From the NCBI GenBank assembly GCA_019113785.1, contig DXGT01000124.1:1-32487 (forward strand): a stretch of 32,487 nucleotides of DNA. The letters run 5' to 3'. The notes below the pieces were generated by a model, which worked only from the letters and a program-made list of their open reading frames with translations, had not been told where the DNA came from and did no database searches. Of this stretch, positions 8,326-15,096 are shown piece after piece. The position numbers and the translations under genes are program-made. Source of the stretch: Candidatus Ruthenibacterium merdigallinarum. Its GTDB lineage: Bacteria; Bacillota; Clostridia; Oscillospirales; Ruminococcaceae. Position 1 is the first letter of the stretch. The number at the start of each line of letters is the position of its first letter.

Positions 8326-9330
8326 TTACCACAGCGAGTTCTCGCTGATCCTGCGCGAGATCTTGTTCACCGTCACCAGCAGGATCAGGTTGATCACGTT
8401 GTTGAACAGCCCCACCGCCGTGGACAGGCTGTACTGCGCTTTCTGGATGCCCAGCTTATAAACATAGGTGGAGATGACCTCCGACACCATCAGGTTGCTG
8501 TCGGTCTGCATCAGGAGCACTTTTTCAAACGAGAGGTTCATGATGCCGCCCACGGACATGATCAGCATGATCACAATGGTGGGCATGATCGCCGGCAGGT
8601 TGATGTGCAGGATCCGCTGGAAGCGCGTGGCGCCGTCGATGGTGGCCGCCTCGTGCAGGTCGGGCGAAACGCCGGCCAGGGCGGCGATGTAGATCACCGC
8701 GCCGTAGCCTGTCGCCTGCCAGACGCCGCTCCAGACGTACAGGTCATTGAACATCGAGTCCTTCATCAGGAACATGATGGGCTCCACGCCGAACAGACCC
8801 AGGATGTTGTTGACAAGGCCCGTCCTTGCAAAGAAGAGGTCGACCATGCCCACCAGAACGACCGTGGAGATGAAGTACGGCATGTAGGTGATGTTCTGGA
8901 CCGCCTTTTTGAACTTGGTGTTTTTGACCTCATTGATCATCAGCGCCAGAATGATCGGCGCCGGAAAGCTGACGGCCAGATAATACAGCGAAAGGCCCAG
9001 CGTGTTGCGCAGGATGTTCCAGAAGTTCACCGAGCTGAAAAACGTCTGGAAGTGCTTGAACAGGGGGTCCGCCCACGCGCTGTCCATAAAGCCCTTGGTG
9101 GCGACGAAATCCTTAAAAGCGATCTGCACGCCGTACATCGGCACGTAGGCGAAGATCAGAAAGTACAGGAACGCCGGCAGGATAAAAAGATAAAGCACTT
9201 TGTTTTTGCGGATCAAAAGCAGGTTTCTCCGCTTTCCGGTGGCGGTGCGCTCGCCCAGCAGCCGGTCCGCCATGGTCCGATGGTGCTTTCTCTCGCGGGC
9301 CGCCGCGCGTTTGTCAACTGTCGCTGTCAT
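8326..9330 (-). CDS. Carbohydrate ABC transporter permease (LplB/YteP type, MalF-like)
   Basis: This 334-residue protein has a basic N-terminal tail (about 45 residues, many Lys/Arg) followed by six predicted membrane segments beginning at KNKVLYLFILPAFLYFLIFAYVP. The EAA loop is LHEAATIDGATRFQRILHINLPAI. The ending ISRRISENSLW is typical of LplB/YteP permeases. The ATG at 9330 is chosen: GGAGG lies 12 bases upstream and the extra 28 residues available further 5' are Arg/Pro-rich and do not look like this family. It is the first gene of the minus-strand operon and is preceded by a promoter near 9451-9480 and a leader of about 115 nt. Confidence 0.93.
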   Translation of the reverse strand: MTATVDKRAAARERKHHRTMADRLLGERTATGKRRNLLLIRKNKVLYLFILPAFLYFLIFAYVPMYGVQIAFKDFVATKGFMDSAWADPLFKHFQTFFSSVNFWNILRNTLGLSLYYLAVSFPAPIILALMINEVKNTKFKKAVQNITYMPYFISTVVLVGMVDLFFARTGLVNNILGLFGVEPIMFLMKDSMFNDLYVWSGVWQATGYGAVIYIAALAGVSPDLHEAATIDGATRFQRILHINLPAIMPTIVIMLIMSVGGIMNLSFEKVLLMQTDSNLMVSEVISTYVYKLGIQKAQYSLSTAVGLFNNVINLILLVTVNKISRRISENSLW

Positions 9331-9450
9331 GAAAGTTCCGTTCCTCCTTCTTTTACGGTTACAGGCGCGCGGAGCGCTTCCGCAGGCTTGCCTTTGACGG
9401 GGCGGCCTTCGCAAAGCCGCTCAAAAACCGCATTCGCTTTTGCTGTTTTC

Positions 9451-9480
9451 ATGATAGCAGAGCGGGGATGCCGCGGTAAA
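9451..9480 (-). promoter_or_regulatory. Predicted SigA promoter of the minus-strand transporter operon
   Basis: On the minus strand the sequence reads TTTACC (-35, 9475-9480), an 18-bp spacer, then TATCAT (-10, 9451-9456). A TGC just before the -10 makes an extended -10 element. Transcription would start near 9445, leaving a leader of about 115 nt with small hairpins before the permease gene. Confidence 0.55.
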
Positions 9481-9517
9481 TTGCCAGAATTTAAACCCGC
9501 TTTTCAAAAAATAAAGT

Positions 9518-9543
9518 GCGGCGCTGCCCGTGCGCAGCGCCGC
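9518..9543. terminator. Hairpin with U-tract between divergent promoters
   Basis: A perfect 10-bp stem (9518-9527 with 9534-9543) has a 6-base loop. On the minus strand it is followed by ACTTTATTTTTTG, a good U-tract; on the plus strand by GTTTTC. It lies upstream of both promoters and may insulate the two transcription units from each other or end antisense transcripts. Confidence 0.6.
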
Positions 9544-9637
9544 GTTTTCACACAATTATCAAAATTTAAAGCGCATTTGCAAAGTTTAAGCTCCCCCGCA
9601 GCTTTAGAATTGCTATCCCGCCTTTAAAAACTGGCAG

Positions 9638-9666
9638 TTTACGGCCCCGCCCGCGGATTTTATAAT
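9638..9666 (+). promoter_or_regulatory. Predicted SigA promoter of the plus-strand operon
   Basis: TTTACG (-35, 9638-9643), a 17-bp spacer and a consensus TATAAT (-10, 9661-9666). Transcription would start near 9673, giving a leader of about 70 nt before the epimerase-like gene at 9742. Confidence 0.78.
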
Positions 9667-9741
9667 GGGGACAGCAGGCGGCCCGCAGCCGGACGCGCCG
9701 GCCGCCCCTTTTGAAACGAACGGAAACGGAGGAAACATCGT

Positions 9742-10761
9742 ATGAGGTGGAGCGAAGAGAAACTGAATCAAATGCTGACGACCCCCAGCCAGAGGCTGAT
9801 CGAAGACATGCGGCGCATCGAGGGCGATATCCTGGTTCTGGGCGCCGGCGGGAAAATGGGCCCGACGCTGTGCGTGCTGGCCAAAAACGCCGCCCGCGCC
9901 GCCGGGGTGGAAAAGCGCGTCATCGCCGTGTCGCGCTTCAGCGACCCGCTTGTGGTGGAGCTTTTGAAAAACAACCAGGTGGAGATGGTGAGCGCCGACC
10001 TGCTGGAGCGCGGGGCGCTGGAAAAGCTGCCGGACGCACCGAACGTCGTGTATATGGCGGGCAAAAAATTCGGCACCGAGGGCAATGAGTGGTCGACCTG
10101 GGCCATGAACACCTGGCTGCCCAGCCGCGTGGCGGAGCGCTACCGCGACGCGCGCATCGTGGTGTTCTCCAGCGGGAACCTGTACCCGAAGGTGCCGGTG
10201 CGCAGCGGCGGCTGCACGGAGCAGACCCCCGTTGAGCCGGTGGGCGAATACTGCATGTCGTGCCTGGGCCGCGAGCGGATGTTTGAATACGCCGCCCGCA
10301 CCTACGGCACAAAAGTGGCGGTGTACCGCCTCAACTATGCGGTGGACCTGCGCTACGGCGTTTTGTACGACATCGCGCACAACATCCTGGAGGGCACGCC
10401 GATCTCCGTGGCCACGCCCAGCTTCAACTGCATCTGGCAGGGCGACGCCAACGAGGCGGCGCTGCGGCTGCTGCTGCACGCCTCCAGCGACGTGTTCCGC
10501 CTGAACGTCACCGGCCCGGAGACCGCCGGCGTGCGCGAAACGGCGCGCCAGCTGGGCGCTCTGCTGCAGCGCGAACCCGTGTTCTGCGGCGAGGAGACGG
10601 ACACGGCCTACCTGAGCAACGCCGGCCGGATGTTCCATTTGATGGGCTATCCCAGCGTGCCGCTGGAAACGCTGATCGAATGGCAGGCGCAGTGGATCTT
10701 GGACGGCGGCCGCGCGCTGGGCAAGCCCACGCATTTTGAGGAGAGAAAGGGGAGCTATTGA
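9742..10761 (+). CDS. NAD-dependent epimerase/dehydratase-like protein with altered YxxxK motif
   Basis: This is a 339-residue extended short-chain dehydrogenase-like protein. The nucleotide-binding loop GAGGKMG is at 34-40, the conserved serine region VFSSGNLYP at 141-149 and the active-site tyrosine at Y170 in GEYCMSCLGRERMFEYAA. The lysine that normally sits four residues after the tyrosine is Cys174, so the classical YxxxK catalytic pair is incomplete. From memory, relatives next to similar aldolase genes share the YxxSCLGRER form, which would make this a distinct subfamily rather than a mutation; that needs a search. It is the first gene of the plus-strand operon, with GGAGG 9 bases before the ATG, and is spaced 1 bp from the aldolase-family gene. 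A role in oxidising or epimerising a sugar-acid intermediate is inferred. Confidence 0.82.
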   Translation: MRWSEEKLNQMLTTPSQRLIEDMRRIEGDILVLGAGGKMGPTLCVLAKNAARAAGVEKRVIAVSRFSDPLVVELLKNNQVEMVSADLLERGALEKLPDAPNVVYMAGKKFGTEGNEWSTWAMNTWLPSRVAERYRDARIVVFSSGNLYPKVPVRSGGCTEQTPVEPVGEYCMSCLGRERMFEYAARTYGTKVAVYRLNYAVDLRYGVLYDIAHNILEGTPISVATPSFNCIWQGDANEAALRLLLHASSDVFRLNVTGPETAGVRETARQLGALLQREPVFCGEETDTAYLSNAGRMFHLMGYPSVPLETLIEWQAQWILDGGRALGKPTHFEERKGSY

Positions 10762-10762
10762 G

Positions 10763-11824
10763 ATGGAACGCCATGAACAGGCCCTTGCCATCCTGCACGA
10801 AGGCACCGTGATCCCCGCGATTCCGCTGGTGCTGGATGAAAATCGAAATTTCGACCCGGCGGGGCAGCGCCGGCTGATCCGGTATTATCTGGCCTGCGGG
10901 GTGGGCGGCGTGGCCGTTGCCGTGCACACCACGCAATTTGCGATCCGCAAGCCCGAAGTGGGGCTTTTCGAGCCCGTGCTGACGCTGGCGGCCGAGGAGT
11001 TCGACGCCTTTGAGCGGCGCACCGGCCAGACGCTGGTGCGCGTGGCCGGCGTGTGCGGCCGCACGCCGCAGGCCTGCGCCGAGGCGCAGACGGCCAAACG
11101 CCTGGGCTTTGACGCCGTTCTGGTGAGCCCCGGCGGGCTGGACGATTTGACGGAGGACCAGCTGGTGGAGCGCACCCGCGCCGTCGCCGGGGTGATGCCG
11201 GTGATCGGCTTTTACCTGCAGCAGGCCTGCGGAGGGCGGCGGCTGTCGTTTGAATACTGGAGGGCCGTCGCCGACGTCCCGAACGTGCAGGCGATCAAGT
11301 GCGCCTCCTTCAACCGCTACCAGACGATCGACCTTGTGCGCGGCGTGGCCTCGTCCCGGCGCCGGGACGAAGTGGCGCTGTACACCGGCAACGACGACAA
11401 CATCGTGGTGGATCTGCTGACCCCGTTCCGCTTTACCATCGACGGCAAGACCGTGGAAAAGCGCTTTGTCGGCGGACTGCTGGGGCACTGGTCCGTGTGG
11501 ACCCACAGCGTCGTTGCACTGTACCGCGAGCTGCGCCTGTATCAGGACGGGCGGGACGTGCCGCAGGAGCTGCTGGCGCGCGCGGCGGCCATCACCGACT
11601 GCAACGGCGTGTTCTTCGACGCCGCCCACAATTTTGCCGGCTGCATCCCCGGCGTGCACGAGGTGCTGCGCCGTCAGGGCCTGATGCCCGGCACCTGGTG
11701 CCTCGACCCCGACGAGACGCTCAGCCCCGGCCAGGCGGAGGAGATCGACCGGGTGTACCGGATGTATCCCTCGCTCAGCGACGACGATTTCGTGCGGGCG
11801 CACCGGAAAGAGTGGGCGCCATGA
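10763..11824 (+). CDS. Dihydrodipicolinate synthase (DapA)/N-acetylneuraminate lyase family protein, enlarged
   Basis: The 353-residue TIM-barrel protein belongs to the Schiff-base aldolase superfamily. The Schiff-base lysine is K179 in NVQAIKCASFNRYQ and the partner tyrosine is Y151 in VIGFYLQ. An N-terminal strand VIPAIPLVLDE and GVGGVAVAVHTTQFAI take the place of the usual pyruvate-binding region. It is some 50 residues longer than DapA, mostly in the C-terminal half. The start at 10763 is chosen because MERHEQ follows GGGGAG and begins where the family begins; an upstream ATG at 10736 lies inside the previous gene. Its stop overlaps the M20 start (ATGA at 11821-11824), indicating translational coupling. 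The reaction is probably aldol cleavage or dehydration of a 2-keto-sugar acid, inferred from family only; lysine biosynthesis is unlikely in this setting. Confidence 0.87.
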   Translation: MERHEQALAILHEGTVIPAIPLVLDENRNFDPAGQRRLIRYYLACGVGGVAVAVHTTQFAIRKPEVGLFEPVLTLAAEEFDAFERRTGQTLVRVAGVCGRTPQACAEAQTAKRLGFDAVLVSPGGLDDLTEDQLVERTRAVAGVMPVIGFYLQQACGGRRLSFEYWRAVADVPNVQAIKCASFNRYQTIDLVRGVASSRRRDEVALYTGNDDNIVVDLLTPFRFTIDGKTVEKRFVGGLLGHWSVWTHSVVALYRELRLYQDGRDVPQELLARAAAITDCNGVFFDAAHNFAGCIPGVHEVLRRQGLMPGTWCLDPDETLSPGQAEEIDRVYRMYPSLSDDDFVRAHRKEWAP

Positions 11825-13146
11825 CGTCCGACCCGTTCCTTTCGCTCAAACAGGCTGCGTGCGCGGCCATCGACGCGCACTCCGCCCGGCTGATCTCCTT
11901 CGGCGAGGATATTTTCCGCCACCCGGAGCTGGGCTTTCGCGAGCAGCGCACCAGCCGCAAAGTGCAGGCGGCGTTTGAGGCGCTGGGGCTTTCGCGCGTC
12001 ACGCACTGCGCGCAGACCGGCCTGAAAGCGTGGCTTCCCACGGCCGGCGAGCGCGTGCGCCTTGCCGTCATCGGCGAGCTGGACGCCGTCCTCAGCCCGC
12101 AGCATCCCTTTGCGGACCCCGAAACCGGCGCCGCGCACGCGTGCGGGCACAGCGCGCAGCTGGCCTGCATGCTGGGGGCCGCCGTCGGCCTGAAAGCCGT
12201 CGCCTCTGCGCTGGACGGCGGCGTGTGCCTGATCGCCGCGCCCGCCGAAGAGTATGTGGAGATCGCCTACCGCAACCGCCTGCGCGAGAGCGGCCGGCTG
12301 GAATATCTGGGCGGCAAGCAGCAGCTGATCGCGGAGGGGGCGTTCGACGACGTGGACCTGGCCATGATGGTGCACGCCGAGACCGACGCCCCCGCGCCCC
12401 GCGTGGTGACGCAGGGCGACGCCGGCGGCTTCATCGGGAAGGAGATCCGCTTCACGGGGCGGGAGGCGCACGCGGGCGGCGCGCCCTGGCAGGGGATCAA
12501 CGCGCTGAACGCCGCCAGCCTGGCCATCCAGGCCATCCACGCCCAGCGCGAGACCTTCCGCGACGAGGACCATGTGCGCGTGCACCCCATCATCACCAAA
12601 GGCGGCGACCTTGTGAACACCGTCCCCGCGGATGTCCGCATGGAGAGCTATGTCCGCGCCGCGTCCACGGCGGCCATGCAGAGCGCCAACGCCAAGGTGG
12701 ACCGCGCGCTGCGCGGCGCCGCCTATGCGCTGGGCGCCTCGGTGCAGATCGACAGCCTGCCCGGCTACCTTCCGCTCGCGCAGGACGAGACGATGTCCGC
12801 CCTGTTTGCGCAGAACGCCCGGGCGCTGATGCCCCAGGCCGAGGTGGTGAGCGGGCTTGCCTTCTGCGGCAGCACGGACATGGGCGATTTGTCCTATCTG
12901 ATGCCGGTGATACAGCCCACCGTCAGCGGGTTTTCCGGCGCGCTTCACAGCAGGGATTTCGCCGTGGCGGACCCGCAGCTGGCCTACGTCGCGCCCGCCA
13001 AGCTGATGGCCATGACGGCGATCGACCTGCTGGCCGGCGGCGCCGACCGCGGGGAGGCGGTGCGCCGCGCCGGCGTGCGCCGCACCGCCGACGAGTACCG
13101 CCGCCTCTGGGCCGGCCTCCTTCATCCCTGCGCCAACGATCTTTAA
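11821..13146 (+). CDS. M20-family metallo-amidohydrolase (AbgB-like aminoacylase/carboxypeptidase)
   Basis: This 441-residue protein of the M20D amidohydrolase type has FRHPELGFRE at 32-41 and GELDAV near 85-90. The metal-binding segment is HACGHSAQ, with C108 and H110. PAEE near 141-144 supplies the acid/base glutamate, VHAETD another ligand, and GALHSRDF near the C-terminus the last His. An internal dimerisation (lid) domain is visible around FTGREAHAGGAPWQGINAL. The CGHS form instead of CGHD recalls AbgB-type enzymes, which release an amino acid or amine from an N-acyl conjugate. The start ATG at 11821 overlaps the stop of the aldolase-family gene. Linkage to that gene suggests the two products act on the same compound, for example hydrolysis of an amide followed by aldol cleavage (inference). 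Confidence 0.9.
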   Translation: MTSDPFLSLKQAACAAIDAHSARLISFGEDIFRHPELGFREQRTSRKVQAAFEALGLSRVTHCAQTGLKAWLPTAGERVRLAVIGELDAVLSPQHPFADPETGAAHACGHSAQLACMLGAAVGLKAVASALDGGVCLIAAPAEEYVEIAYRNRLRESGRLEYLGGKQQLIAEGAFDDVDLAMMVHAETDAPAPRVVTQGDAGGFIGKEIRFTGREAHAGGAPWQGINALNAASLAIQAIHAQRETFRDEDHVRVHPIITKGGDLVNTVPADVRMESYVRAASTAAMQSANAKVDRALRGAAYALGASVQIDSLPGYLPLAQDETMSALFAQNARALMPQAEVVSGLAFCGSTDMGDLSYLMPVIQPTVSGFSGALHSRDFAVADPQLAYVAPAKLMAMTAIDLLAGGADRGEAVRRAGVRRTADEYRRLWAGLLHPCANDL

Positions 13147-13164
13147 CGAACAGGAGCTGTTTTT

Positions 13165-14043
13165 ATGGTCCCGGTGCTCACGGCCGCCGTCATTCTTTTG
13201 TTTGTGTTCCAAACGCTTTCCATGAAGCTGCAGCACGCGCCTTACCTGCCGCAGAAGCTGCTGGTGAACTGCCTGTTCTCGCTGGCGGCGGCCGCGGCGC
13301 TGTGGGCCGGGCGCCTGGCCTTTCCGGCCCTGTTCAGCGTCAGCCGGCCCACCCTTGTATACGGGATCGGGTTCGGCGTTGTGTTCGCGCTCACCATCCT
13401 GTTTTACAATCTCGCCATCGGCGCCGGCCCGCTTGCGTATACGACGTTTTACTTTTCGTCCAGCATGCTGATCCCCACTTGCGCGGGCATCCTGTTTTTC
13501 CGCGAGCCCTTCAAGGCCAGCCTGCTGGCGGCGCTCGTCCTGTTTCTGGCCGCGTTCTACTTTCTGAACGTCAGCCCCGGCGGGCAGCGCCGCGGCGCGC
13601 CGCACTGGCCCGCGCTGTGCGCGCTGACCTTTGTGTGCAACGGGCTTTGCGCCGTGCTGCAAAAGGCGCAGCAAAACGCCACCGGCGGGGCCGAGTCCGT
13701 CGGGCTGATGCTCGTGGGCTTTACCGCCGCTTTCTTCTGCTACGGAGCGCTGTACCTGTTTTTGCGCAGGCGGCTTCCGCCCGCGGAGATGGACGGCCTT
13801 GCCCTGGCGGCCCGGAATGCGCTCGCCATCCTGCTGCTGACGGCCGGCAGCGCCGGCGGCAACCTGCTGCTGACCTGGCTGGCCGGCCGCACGCCCGCCA
13901 GCTATCTGTTCCCTCTGGTGCAGGGCGGCATTGTGGTGGGCGTCACGCTCTGCTCCGTATTGTTTTTTAAAGAAAAGCTGTCCAGGCGCAGCTGCTTCGG
14001 TCTGGCTTTGGGCGTCTGCGCCATCGCCGTCATCAACCTGTAG
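13165..14043 (+). CDS. DMT-superfamily (EamA-like) membrane transporter
   Basis: This 292-residue, very hydrophobic protein has about ten membrane segments, beginning with VPVLTAAVILLFVFQTLSM and ending with FGLALGVCAIAVINL. It has the two-fold five-helix repeat of the drug/metabolite transporter superfamily. The end of the second half, LCSVLFFKEKLSRRSCFGLALG, is the EamA-typical FKEKLS element. It starts 18 bp after the M20 gene with CAGGAG ahead of it. In this operon it may export a by-product or import an additional small substrate; the sequence does not say which. Confidence 0.88.
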   Translation: MVPVLTAAVILLFVFQTLSMKLQHAPYLPQKLLVNCLFSLAAAAALWAGRLAFPALFSVSRPTLVYGIGFGVVFALTILFYNLAIGAGPLAYTTFYFSSSMLIPTCAGILFFREPFKASLLAALVLFLAAFYFLNVSPGGQRRGAPHWPALCALTFVCNGLCAVLQKAQQNATGGAESVGLMLVGFTAAFFCYGALYLFLRRRLPPAEMDGLALAARNALAILLLTAGSAGGNLLLTWLAGRTPASYLFPLVQGGIVVGVTLCSVLFFKEKLSRRSCFGLALGVCAIAVINL

Positions 14044-14066
14044 CCCGGGCGCTGCGCGCAAAGCCC

Positions 14067-14086
14067 CGCCGCGCGGCAGCGCGGCG
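14067..14086. repeat. Intercistronic GC hairpin
   Basis: A perfect 8-bp stem (14067-14074 with 14079-14086) with loop GGCA lies between the DMT gene and the second Gfo/Idh/MocA gene, just before its ribosome site. There is no U-tract; it is probably an mRNA-level element. Confidence 0.45.
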
Positions 14087-14110
14087 CGCCGGGAAAAGGA
14101 GGAACGTCTC

Positions 14111-15019
14111 ATGCTTCGCATCGGCCTGATCGGCGCCGACAATTTTCACGCGCTGGCATTTGCCAAACTGGCCAACCTGCCGCCGGAACAGGGCGGCAGC
14201 GGCCTGCCCGCCAGGGTGACCGCCCTGTGGGGCGAAACGCCGCAGCGTGCCGCCATGGTGGCGCGCGAGGCGGCGATCGTGCACATTGCAGCCTCCCCCG
14301 CGGAACTTTTGGGGCAGGTGGACGCCGTCATGGTCCTTTTGCGCCACGGCGGCCGGCACTGCGAGGCCGCGCTGCCGTTTTTGCAGGCGGGGCTTCCGGT
14401 CTGGGTGGACAAGCCCTTTGCGATCCGGTATGACGACGCGCTTTGCATGGTAGACGCAGCACGGCGGCACGGCGCGCTGCTGGACGGCGGCTCCACCTGC
14501 AAGTACTGCCCCGACGTCCTGTGGCTCCGGCAGCGCTATCGGGAACTTGCGGCGGACGGCGGCGTCATCTCCGCCCATCTGAATTTCCCCGGCGAGCTGG
14601 ACAGCCCCTACGGCGGCCTTTACTTCTACGCCGGCCATGCGGTCGAGATCATAATCACCGCCTTCGGCCCGGACATCCGCAGCGTCAAAGCCGATGTGAC
14701 CGGCGGCAACGTCGTCGCCGTGTTCAAATACGACGCCTTTGCCGTGAGCGTCGACTTCGCCGAGGTATCGCAGTATTTTTGCACGCTGTACAGCCCGCGC
14801 GGGGTGGAGCGCCGCGCCATTGATATCTCCACGATCTACCGGCAGGGCTTTTCGGCCTTTGTGAACGGCGTGCTGGCCGGCCGGTCCCTGAACCCGCCCG
14901 CGGCGCTGCTTTTGCCCGTCCGCGTCCTGAACGCGCTGGACAGCGCTGTCCAGACCGGCCGCGAAGCGCCCGTCCTGCCCGTGGACGAGGCGGCCGGCGC
15001 GCCCGCCGCGCAGGCGTGA
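14111..15019 (+). CDS. Gfo/Idh/MocA-family oxidoreductase (short form)
   Basis: The 302-residue protein has an N-terminal Rossmann start LRIGLIGADNFHALAFA, where the usual GxGxxG reads GADNFH, and a DKP motif (VWVDKPFAI) replacing the common EKP. The C-terminal domain is compact: ISAHLNFPGELDSPYGGLYFYAGHAVEII takes the place of the catalytic-histidine helix. It is about 30-100 residues shorter than typical family members because the second domain lacks peripheral strands. A strong AAGGAGG site precedes the ATG. It is the last gene of the plus-strand operon and is followed by a terminator. It shares little obvious sequence with the other family member at 1776. Substrate unknown; the altered nucleotide loop makes cofactor binding worth checking. 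Confidence 0.85.
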   Translation: MLRIGLIGADNFHALAFAKLANLPPEQGGSGLPARVTALWGETPQRAAMVAREAAIVHIAASPAELLGQVDAVMVLLRHGGRHCEAALPFLQAGLPVWVDKPFAIRYDDALCMVDAARRHGALLDGGSTCKYCPDVLWLRQRYRELAADGGVISAHLNFPGELDSPYGGLYFYAGHAVEIIITAFGPDIRSVKADVTGGNVVAVFKYDAFAVSVDFAEVSQYFCTLYSPRGVERRAIDISTIYRQGFSAFVNGVLAGRSLNPPAALLLPVRVLNALDSAVQTGREAPVLPVDEAAGAPAAQA

Positions 15020-15050
15020 ACTCAGTGGATAAATGTCGGACAACACAAAA

Positions 15051-15076
15051 GGCCCCGCAGCATTGGCTGCGGGGCC
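15051..15076. terminator. Bidirectional terminator between the plus-strand operon and fucO
   Basis: A perfect 10-bp stem (15051-15060 with 15067-15076) has loop CATTGG. On the minus strand it is followed by TTTTGTGTTG and on the plus strand by TGTGCATTTTC. It lies between convergent genes. Confidence 0.88.
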
Positions 15077-15096
15077 TGTGCATTTTCTGTGAATGG

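Larger units (their letters stand above)
9331..9741. promoter_or_regulatory. 411-bp divergent intergenic control region with direct repeats
   Basis: The region separates the two operons of the locus and is more AT-rich than its surroundings. It holds a promoter for each side, a GC hairpin at 9518-9543, and two imperfect 21-bp direct repeats, 9488-9508 and 9563-9583. Both begin AATTTAAA, match at about 16 of 21 positions, and have starts 75 bp apart, close to seven helical turns. Such spaced direct repeats fit an AraC-type activator, and a truncated AraC gene lies in this locus, but the assignment is inference. No coding frame with a ribosome site was seen here. Confidence 0.6.

Noticed and set aside
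9425-9460. CcpA cre site upstream of the transporter operon
   Set aside because: The closest match (around TGAAAACAGC on the minus strand) lacks the conserved CG centre and CA end of the cre consensus.
10763-11824. Lysine biosynthesis DapA
   Set aside because: The protein is much longer than DapA, the usual pyruvate-site sequence differs, and all neighbours are catabolic or transport genes.
11674-14142. Minus-strand open frame of 822 codons
   Set aside because: Opposite the M20 and DMT genes, which have clear motifs and coupled starts; no domain in the antisense product.
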